Shown here: positions 58,261 to 64,000 of the stretch, piece by piece | How the letters are laid out: each line of letters begins with the position of its first letter | How positions within the stretch are numbered: the stretch's first letter is position 1 | NCBI RefSeq assembly: GCF_001612665.1 | Contig: NZ_BDAX01000021.1 | Location: forward strand, 62,001 to 126,000 | Direction of reading: 5' to 3' | DNA from: Nocardia alba NBRC 108234 | Lineage (GTDB): Bacteria > Actinomycetota > Actinomycetes > Mycobacteriales > Mycobacteriaceae | DNA length: 64,000 bases | Program-made: the position numbers and the translations under genes | Notes under the pieces: generated by a model | Database searches by the model: none | Told to the model about the DNA's origin: nothing | The model's input: the letters and a program-made list of their open reading frames with translations, nothing else

Positions 58261-59746
58261 GGTCCCACCCGGCCAACGCACTGCCGTCGACGAGCTCGGC
58301 CATGGTGATCCGGGCGATCCGGATGCGCTGCCCGAGGCGGTGGACGCGGTGATCGACCGGTGGAATCCGCAGGGCGGCGCACTGCTCCGGGCGATGGCCG
58401 CCGCGGGGGAGGGCAGCAGCGTCGACTTCTTCGCCCCCGACGACGCCAACACCACCCTGCTGCGCACCGAACTCGCCCGCTTCGAACCCCTGATCGAGCT
58501 GGCCGATCCGGCCCCCGGCAGTGATCCGGCCGCCGCGCTCATCGTCTTCGACGCAGGCAGTGTCCTCGGCGCCGACATGTTCGCCCTGATCGACCGTCTG
58601 CGGGCCGCCGACCAGCGCATCCTGCTCGCCATGAACGGCTTTCACGCCTACCAGGACTGGCGCTCGACCCGCGACCGCAACCTCGAACTACTCGCCGCGC
58701 GCGGCATCACCGACCTCGACATCGTCGCCGTCTCGACCCGGCTGGCCGCCGCCGCGCGCGCCACCGACGACTCGGCCCTGCTCGACCGCTCCGGCGTGGC
58801 CGCACTGCACGCCACCCTGGCCGCGGCCACCGCCAAGGGACCGGCCGACGGCGCCCAGCGTCGCACCGCCGTCCGCACCAGGGTCCTCGCCGACACCAGG
58901 GCCAGAATCGACGAGCAGATCGCCGCGCTGCGCTCCGGCACCGACACCGACCGGATCAGGGCCGAACGCATCGGGCTGGTCGCCGAGCGCGACGGGGGCC
59001 GCCAGACCGGCCTCGCCGCGGTGCGCAGTCAGGTCCAGCTCGCCCGGGTCGACCTGACCACCGAGCTCGGCGCGATGGTGCGGGCGCTGCACACCCGTTC
59101 CCGCGCCGAACTGGATCGCTGCGACCGCGCCGAACTACGCGCCTACCCGCAGCGTTTGCAGCAGGCGGCCGGTGAACTCTCGGTCTCGGTGGACGCCGTC
59201 ATCGACGAACGGGTCATCGAAGCGGCCCGCCGGATCGGCACCGCCGCGCCGACCGCCCGTCGACGCGATCCGGCGCCCCGAGTCGGCCCCGATCCCGACA
59301 AGAGACACCGTGGTGTCGAAGATCACCTCATGATCGCGCTCGGCGCGTCGGCCGGTGTCGGCCTCGGCCGGTTGTTCGTCGCGCCGCTGTCGCTGGTGCC
59401 GACTCTCGACGTGGCGAGCGTCCCGGTGACGCTGCTGCTCGGCGCGGGCGCGGCCGCCTGGGTGGTGCGTGCCCGGGGCCAGCTCGCCGAACGCAACCAC
59501 ATGGCGCAGTGGGTCTCCGAGGCGCTGGTGAATGTCAAAGCCCAGCTCGAACAGCGTGTCGCTGGAATGCTGGTGGACATCGAGGCCGAGCTGGCCGAGC
59601 ACGTGATGCGAGAATCGACCGCGCGGGCCGTGGCGGTGGATCGGCGTGTCGCCGAATTGGACGCGCTCGCGCGCAGGCTCGTCGCGGAGCGGCCGGCGCA
59701 GTTGACGGCGTGTGAGCGCGACATCGTCACGCTCGATCGACTGTGA
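58247..59746 (+). CDS. Conserved helical protein with C-terminal membrane hairpin, Rv0210-like
   Basis: 499 aa. The N-terminal two thirds are helical with a Rossmann-like core (LIVFDAGSVLGADMF, RILLAMNGFHAYQDW, LDIVAVSTRLAA) lacking a P-loop, then a predicted coiled region. Two hydrophobic segments at about 365-385 and 395-410 (MIALGASAGVGLGRLF, VTLLLGAGAAAWVV) form a membrane hairpin, and a further coiled C-terminus follows. The layout recalls dynamin-like pairs in which a GTPase and a membrane-anchored partner act together. GTG at 58247 overlaps the upstream gene by 14 bp. Confidence 0.75.
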   Translation: MPASEVPPGQRTAVDELGHGDPGDPDALPEAVDAVIDRWNPQGGALLRAMAAAGEGSSVDFFAPDDANTTLLRTELARFEPLIELADPAPGSDPAAALIVFDAGSVLGADMFALIDRLRAADQRILLAMNGFHAYQDWRSTRDRNLELLAARGITDLDIVAVSTRLAAAARATDDSALLDRSGVAALHATLAAATAKGPADGAQRRTAVRTRVLADTRARIDEQIAALRSGTDTDRIRAERIGLVAERDGGRQTGLAAVRSQVQLARVDLTTELGAMVRALHTRSRAELDRCDRAELRAYPQRLQQAAGELSVSVDAVIDERVIEAARRIGTAAPTARRRDPAPRVGPDPDKRHRGVEDHLMIALGASAGVGLGRLFVAPLSLVPTLDVASVPVTLLLGAGAAAWVVRARGQLAERNHMAQWVSEALVNVKAQLEQRVAGMLVDIEAELAEHVMRESTARAVAVDRRVAELDALARRLVAERPAQLTACERDIVTLDRL

Positions 59747-59994
59747 GCATGTGATTGGCCGACACGGCCGTGGGTACCTGTTAGGGAGCCCGATGCCATA
59801 TTGAACGTCATATCGCGTTAACCTGGAGTCAGGAACCTGGGCGTCCGCTCTTGCCAGTCGATGCGCGGCCACCGTCCGTGTACGGCCTCCTCAGCCGTCT
59901 ACCGGGGTTGTGCGACGGTTGGTCACTGCGGACGCCTTACCCGCCCATGGTGGCGATCGATGGATCGAACAACCCCCATCTCAGGAGAGTTTTC

Positions 59995-61824
59995 ATGACC
60001 TCAGCGACCATTCCTGGTCTTCGTGGATCCGACGGCACGGCGCCGACCGAGCACAGTGAACTGCTCGCCTGGGTACAGGAAGTCGCAGAGCTCACCCAGC
60101 CCGATCGCGTTGTCTGGGCCGACGGCTCCGACGCTGAATGGGATCGCCTGACCACCCAGCTGGTCGAGGCAGGCACCTTCCAGCAGCTCGACGAGAAGAA
60201 GAAGCCCAACTCCTTCCTAGCGCTGTCCGATCCTTCCGATGTGGCCCGCGTCGAATCGCGTACCTACATCTGTTCGGCCACCGAGGCCGACGCCGGTCCG
60301 ACCAACAACTGGGTCGACCCCACCGAGATGCGCGCCACCATGACCGAGCTGTATCGCGGCTCGATGAAGGGTCGCACCATGTACGTGGTGCCGTTCTGCA
60401 TGGGCCCCTTAGGCGCCGAAGACCCCAAACTGGGTGTGGAGATCACCGACTCCGAGTACGTGGTCGTGTCGATGCGCGTGATGACCCGCATGGGCCAGGC
60501 CGCGCTGGACAAGCTGGGCGCCGACCGGCCGTTCGTGAAGGCACTGCACTCCGTCGGCGCGCCGCTGGCGCAGGGCCAGGCCGATGTGCCGTGGCCGTGC
60601 AGCGACACCAAGTACATCACCCACTTCCCCGAGGACCGCGAGATCTGGTCCTTCGGTTCGGGCTACGGCGGTAACGCGCTGCTCGGCAAGAAGTGCTACT
60701 CGCTGCGTATCGCCTCGGCGATGGCTCACGACGAGGGCTGGCTGGCCGAGCACATGCTGATCCTCAAGCTGATCTCGCCCGAGAACAAGAACTACTACGT
60801 CGCCGCCGCGTTCCCGAGCGCCTGTGGCAAGACCAACCTCGCGATGATCCAGCCCACCATCCCCGGCTGGCGCGCGGAGACCCTGGGCGACGATATCGCC
60901 TGGATGCGTTTCGGCAAGGACGGTCAGCTCTACGCCGTGAACCCGGAGTTCGGTTTCTTCGGCGTGGCGCCGGGCACCAACCACAGCTCCAACCCCAACG
61001 CGATGGCCACCATCGACGCGGGCAACACCGTCTACACCAACGTCGCCAAGACCGACGACAACGATGTGTGGTGGGAGGGCCTGGAAGGCGACCCGCAGCA
61101 CCTGATCGACTGGAAGGGCAACGACTGGACCCCCGAGTCGGAGGGTCACGCCGCGCACCCGAACTCGCGCTACTGCACCCCGATGTCGCAGTGCCCGACC
61201 CTGGCGCCGGAGTGGGACGACCCGCAGGGCGTGCCGATCTCGGCCATCCTGTTCGGCGGTCGCCGCAAGACCACCGTCCCGCTGGTGACCGAGTCGTTCG
61301 GCTGGGAGCACGGCGTGTTCATGGGCGCCACCATGGGCTCGGAGCAGACCGCCGCCGCCGAGGGCAAGGTCGGCACCGTTCGTCGCGACCCGATGGCGAT
61401 GCTGCCGTTCCTCGGCTACCACGTGGGCGACTACCTCAACCACTGGATCGACCTCGGCAAGAACGCCGACGCGAACAAACTGCCGAAGATCTTCTACGTC
61501 AACTGGTTCCGTCGCGGCGACGACGGCCGCTTCCTGTGGCCCGGATTCGGTGAGAACTCCCGCGTGCTGGAGTGGATCGTCGGCCGCATCGAGGGCCGTT
61601 CGGGTGCGACGGCCACCGCGGTCGGCAACGTGCCCTCGGCTGCCGATCTCGACCTGGACGGCCTCGACGCGGTCGCCACCGACGTCGACGAGGCACTCGC
61701 GGTGAACGCCGACGAGTGGCGCAAGGAGATCCCCTCGATCGAGGAATGGTTCGAATTCGTCGGCGACAAGCTGCCTTCGGGCGTGCGTGACGAGTTCGAG
61801 GCACTCAAGGAGCGCCTGGGCTGA
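59995..61824 (+). CDS. pckG: GTP-dependent phosphoenolpyruvate carboxykinase
   Basis: Gluconeogenic enzyme (609 aa) interconverting oxaloacetate + GTP and PEP + GDP + CO2. Kinase P-loop PSACGKTNLAMI near residue 273, the Mn/substrate region GSGYGGNALLGKKC and FGGRRKTTVPLVTES are all intact, and the length is standard for the GTP type. ATG at 59995 with AGGAG 8 nt upstream; sequence from 59851 is ignored. Followed by an excellent intrinsic terminator. In mycobacteria (pckA, Rv0211) it is needed for growth on fatty acids. Confidence 0.97.
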   Translation: MTSATIPGLRGSDGTAPTEHSELLAWVQEVAELTQPDRVVWADGSDAEWDRLTTQLVEAGTFQQLDEKKKPNSFLALSDPSDVARVESRTYICSATEADAGPTNNWVDPTEMRATMTELYRGSMKGRTMYVVPFCMGPLGAEDPKLGVEITDSEYVVVSMRVMTRMGQAALDKLGADRPFVKALHSVGAPLAQGQADVPWPCSDTKYITHFPEDREIWSFGSGYGGNALLGKKCYSLRIASAMAHDEGWLAEHMLILKLISPENKNYYVAAAFPSACGKTNLAMIQPTIPGWRAETLGDDIAWMRFGKDGQLYAVNPEFGFFGVAPGTNHSSNPNAMATIDAGNTVYTNVAKTDDNDVWWEGLEGDPQHLIDWKGNDWTPESEGHAAHPNSRYCTPMSQCPTLAPEWDDPQGVPISAILFGGRRKTTVPLVTESFGWEHGVFMGATMGSEQTAAAEGKVGTVRRDPMAMLPFLGYHVGDYLNHWIDLGKNADANKLPKIFYVNWFRRGDDGRFLWPGFGENSRVLEWIVGRIEGRSGATATAVGNVPSAADLDLDGLDAVATDVDEALAVNADEWRKEIPSIEEWFEFVGDKLPSGVRDEFEALKERLG

Positions 61825-61840
61825 TCCCCCCACACACCCG

Positions 61841-61875
61841 AAACCGCCCGTACCGTCAGGTACGGGCGGTTTTTG
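61841..61875 (+). terminator. Intrinsic terminator of pckG
   Basis: 12-bp stem ACCGCCCGTACC / GGTACGGGCGGT with a GTCA loop, followed by five thymines and preceded by adenines, 17 bp after the stop. It is the clearest intrinsic terminator in the window. Confidence 0.92.
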
Positions 61876-62029
61876 TTCGTACCGGGTTCATCGGACGATT
61901 TCCGTGGACTCTTTATGGGTACATCTGTCGGGTGTCAGAGAGTCGGTGGTCGCGTCGGTGCGACTGTCGCCTATATTTCCTCTCGAGCTGAAACCCCTGC
62001 GAGACTCCCGCACCGCAACGCGGTCACCC

Positions 62030-62058
62030 GAGCTCCCCGCGCGAGCGGGGATGAGCCC
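62030..62058 (+). repeat. Solitary type I-E CRISPR-repeat-like sequence
   Basis: A 29-nt stretch, GAG followed by CTCCCCGCGCGAGCGGGGAT and GAGCCC, has the palindromic stem and flanks of actinobacterial type I-E CRISPR repeats. No second copy occurs within expected spacer distance on either side and no cas gene is present. It may be a relic or a coincidental coding or hairpin sequence. Confidence 0.45.
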
Positions 62059-62090
62059 GACGAGATCGACGCTGAGAGGTGGTTCGACGC

Positions 62091-62270
62091 ATGACCGATC
62101 TGGTGCCCGGATCCGAGTCCGACACCTGTTCGAGCACGCCCATGCAGCGCGTGGCGGGCCGACTGGAGCACGTTCTGCCCCCGGGCTGGCGGGTCGAGGT
62201 CGTCGACCTGCCGGCCCGGGGTGAGGTGGCCGCGCAGCCGGTGCTGCGCGTCCACATGCCGGAGAACTAG
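62091..62270 (+). CDS. Small hypothetical protein (59 aa)
   Basis: Starts ATG at 62091 (MTDLVPGSESDTCSSTP) and reads a compact soluble peptide with LEHVLPPGWRVEVVDLPARG. GC-rich third positions suggest coding. No domain is recognised. Its start overlaps by ATGA the end of a low-quality reading frame (61873-62094) and its stop shares CTAG with the convergent aldehyde dehydrogenase. Confidence 0.5.
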   Translation: MTDLVPGSESDTCSSTPMQRVAGRLEHVLPPGWRVEVVDLPARGEVAAQPVLRVHMPEN

Positions 62271-63721
62271 GACGTGGGGGCGGTCCACCCCATGGGCATC
62301 AGGACCGACTTCTGCTCGCAGAACGAGTCGAGTCCCTCGGGCCCGTTCTCGCGGCCGACGCCCGAGTTCTTGTAGCCGCCGAACGGTGCGGTCGGGTCGA
62401 AGGCGTACCAGTTGATCGCGAAGGTGCCGGTGCGGATGCGGGCCGCGATCTCGACGCCGTGCTCGATATCGGTGGTCCACACCGAACCGGCGAGGCCGTA
62501 GTCGGAGTCGTTGGCGATAGCGATGGCCTCGTCCTCGGTCTCGTACGGGATCACCGAGAGCACCGGGCCGAAGATCTCCTCCTGGGCGATGGTGCTGGCG
62601 TTGTCGACATCGGCGAAGATCGTCGGCTCGACGAACCAGCCGCGCTCCACGCCCTCGGGCCTGCCGCCGCCGAGGACCAGTCGCGCGCCCTCGGCCTTGC
62701 CCTTGGCGATGTAGCCTTCCACGCGGTCGCGCTGCTTCTCGCTGATCAGCGGGCCGACCTGGGTGGCCGGATCGGTCGGATCACCGGTCTGCATGGTCTT
62801 GACGTGCGCGACCAGCGCCTCGACGATCTCGTCGTATCGACTGCGCGGCGCGAGGATTCGGGTCTGCGCCACACAGCCCTGCCCGCTGTTCATCAGCCCG
62901 GAGAACGCGAGCACGGGAATGCTCGCGGCCAGGTCGACATCGGGCAGCACGATGGCGGCCGACTTGCCGCCGAGCTCGAGCGACACGCTCTTGAGCTGCT
63001 CACCCGCCAGCGCGCCCAGCTTCCTGCCGACCGGAGTACTGCCGGTGAAGGTCACCTTGTCGACGCCGGGGTGGCCCGCGAGGTATTCGCTGGCTTCGGC
63101 GTCGGCTGGCAGGACGGAGAGCACGCCGTCGGGCAGGCCGGCTTCGGTGAAGAGGTCGGCGAGGATGTTCGCGGTCAGCGGGGTGAGGGGCGAGGGCTTG
63201 AGTACCACGGTGCAGCCGGCCAGCAACGCGGGTCCGAGCTTGTTCGCGGCGAGGAACAGCGGCACGTTCCAGGCGGTGATCGCGGCGACGACACCGCGGG
63301 GTTCCCTTGAGACGAGCGTGGTTCCGAACGGGCCGACTCGACTCTCGTTCCAGGCGAACGTCTTCGCGAGTTCGACGAGTGCGTCGAGTGCCGCGACGGC
63401 GGGAATCTGGTTGAGTGTCAAGCCCGCTAACGCTGTCGCGCCCATCTCCGCGGAGAGCGCGGCGAGCAATTCCGGCGAGCGCTGCTCGATCAGTCGCGCA
63501 ACTTTGCCGATTACCTCCGCTCGTTCCAGTGGAGGTGTGGATGGCCACGGCCCGCTGTCGAACGCGTCGCGCGCCGCGGCGACCGCCGCGTCGACATCGG
63601 CGTTCGTTACCGCAGGCACGCTGCCGACGGTCTCCTCCGTTGCGGGGGAGACCACGGAAATGCGGTCACTACCGGCCGGGGTGGTCCACTTCCCGCCGAT
63701 GAACAGACTGTCGTAGTGCAT
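62267..63721 (-). CDS. NAD(P)-dependent aldehyde dehydrogenase
   Basis: 484-aa oxidoreductase turning an aldehyde into an acid. The NAD-binding FTGSTPVGRK is near residue 225, catalytic Glu is in LELGGKSA and the catalytic Cys in GQGCVAQTR near residue 283; PFGGYKNSGVGRENG is the C-terminal signature. It resembles M. tuberculosis Rv0223c, recalled as belonging to the KstR (cholesterol) regulon, and two KstR-like boxes lie just upstream. The substrate may be a sterol or fatty-aldehyde catabolite; inference. Confidence 0.88.
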   Translation of the reverse strand: MHYDSLFIGGKWTTPAGSDRISVVSPATEETVGSVPAVTNADVDAAVAAARDAFDSGPWPSTPPLERAEVIGKVARLIEQRSPELLAALSAEMGATALAGLTLNQIPAVAALDALVELAKTFAWNESRVGPFGTTLVSREPRGVVAAITAWNVPLFLAANKLGPALLAGCTVVLKPSPLTPLTANILADLFTEAGLPDGVLSVLPADAEASEYLAGHPGVDKVTFTGSTPVGRKLGALAGEQLKSVSLELGGKSAAIVLPDVDLAASIPVLAFSGLMNSGQGCVAQTRILAPRSRYDEIVEALVAHVKTMQTGDPTDPATQVGPLISEKQRDRVEGYIAKGKAEGARLVLGGGRPEGVERGWFVEPTIFADVDNASTIAQEEIFGPVLSVIPYETEDEAIAIANDSDYGLAGSVWTTDIEHGVEIAARIRTGTFAINWYAFDPTAPFGGYKNSGVGRENGPEGLDSFCEQKSVLMPMGWTAPTS

Positions 63722-63768
63722 GAGAACACGTTACAGTTTTGCGAGCGAATTGTCTGTAACCTGTTCTA
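63722..63768 (-). promoter_or_regulatory. Twin KstR-like operator boxes
   Basis: Box 2, TGTAACCTGTTCTA (63755-63768), fits the KstR consensus TnnAACnnGTTnnA completely; box 1, GAGAACACGTTACA (63722-63735), misses only the first base and abuts the start codon. The two together form a larger inverted repeat with 14-bp arms (63723-63736 / 63754-63767, one mismatch), centres about 33 bp apart. A TetR-family regulator of the KstR type is predicted to bind. Confidence 0.65.
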
Positions 63769-63931
63769 ATTCGCTGTGGCGCAACGACTGTGAAGATTGC
63801 GAATTCCAACCTGTCTGTTCGCTTTTCAGGGAACGCACTATTGCGTTCCGCTGGTGAAAAGGGGATGCTTTAGCAACTGATCAGCTCGCTCGATTCATCG
63901 GACATTAACAGCGAATTGGGGAGACCGACTG

Positions 63932-64000
63932 ATGGCTGTGCAAGTGATCGGCCGATCGTTGATGACCAGCGACCAGACCGACCATCAAGCGAAAAGTGTG
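63932..64000 (+). CDS. Start of an unidentified gene, truncated by the window end
   Basis: ATG at 63932 with GGGGAG about 9 nt upstream opens a frame of 23 codons, MAVQVIGRSLMTSDQTDHQA and on, without a stop before the window edge. Too short to classify. It lies divergent from the aldehyde dehydrogenase with 210 bp between, so it could share the regulated region. Confidence 0.5.
   Translation, partial: MAVQVIGRSLMTSDQTDHQAKSV

Noticed and set aside
59750..59775. Possible CRP-type half site TGTGATT upstream of pckG
   Set aside because: Only one half fits; the second half does not match TCACA, so the site is not supported.
61873..62094. 73-codon plus-strand frame ending ATGA-coupled to the 62091 gene
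   Set aside because: The start is TTG inside the pckG terminator tail, no ribosome site is present, third-position GC is low in the first half, and it crosses the CRISPR-like repeat. A shorter real peptide cannot be excluded, but support is too weak.

Overview
The window is high-GC actinobacterial chromosome. It most likely comes from a mycolic-acid-containing member of the Mycobacteriales, with Nocardia the best guess. The evidence is a mmpL3 / NYN-domain gene / trmB / two Rv0209-Rv0210-like genes / GTP-dependent PEP carboxykinase block matching the Mycobacterium tuberculosis order, plus an antigen-85-fold protein, a 19-kDa-antigen (LpqH)-type lipoprotein, a SigL/RslA pair and a GH63 glucosylglycerate hydrolase. 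I saw no rRNA or tRNA genes, insertion sequences, phage genes or cas genes.

Layout. 1-3.2 kb: end of an amino-acid ABC importer, a histidine-rich repeat protein and a secreted mycolyltransferase-like protein. 3.2-8.5 kb: a four-gene minus-strand operon ending in a TPR protein and a CHAT-domain (caspase-like) protease. 8.6-13 kb: exported proteins (LpqH-like lipoprotein, PhoX-family phosphatase, GH25 lysozyme). 13-21.4 kb: metabolic and envelope genes and leuS. 21.6-23.2 kb: four consecutive genes for tiny membrane proteins with Gly/Ser/Cys-rich tails. 23.3-27.7 kb: a tightly coupled ThDP enzyme / SRPBCC / KAS III-like / aminotransferase operon that looks like a small uncharacterised biosynthetic cluster. 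It is divergent from an EXLDI-type regulator and a DrrAB-like exporter, with a palindromic operator between them. 30.4-39.9 kb: sigL-rslA, YqgE-like, PlsC-like, glycerate kinase, HxlR/imine-reductase pair, a second ABC exporter with its own XRE regulator, a DDN-like protein under a double operator, and aroQ. 40.3-51.4 kb: a degenerate penicillin-binding-protein-like lipoprotein, a flippase-like membrane protein, an adenylate cyclase, an AI-2E-family transporter, a two-component system and DUF1707/DUF2339 proteins. 51.5-61.8 kb: the conserved mmpL3-trmB-pckG block. 62-64 kb: a solitary CRISPR-repeat-like sequence, a small ORF, an aldehyde dehydrogenase under twin KstR-like boxes, and the start of one more gene.

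The most striking non-coding signal is a dispersed element of about 100 bp present three times (16624-16731, 39207-39304 reverse, 48357-48465). Its 46-nt core is almost invariant. Its flanking arms keep base pairing while their sequence changes, and every copy points the same way as both flanking genes. This looks like a structured RNA family rather than a simple repeat. The CHAT/TPR operon and the ThDP/KAS III operon are the best candidates for uncharacterised protein-based systems.
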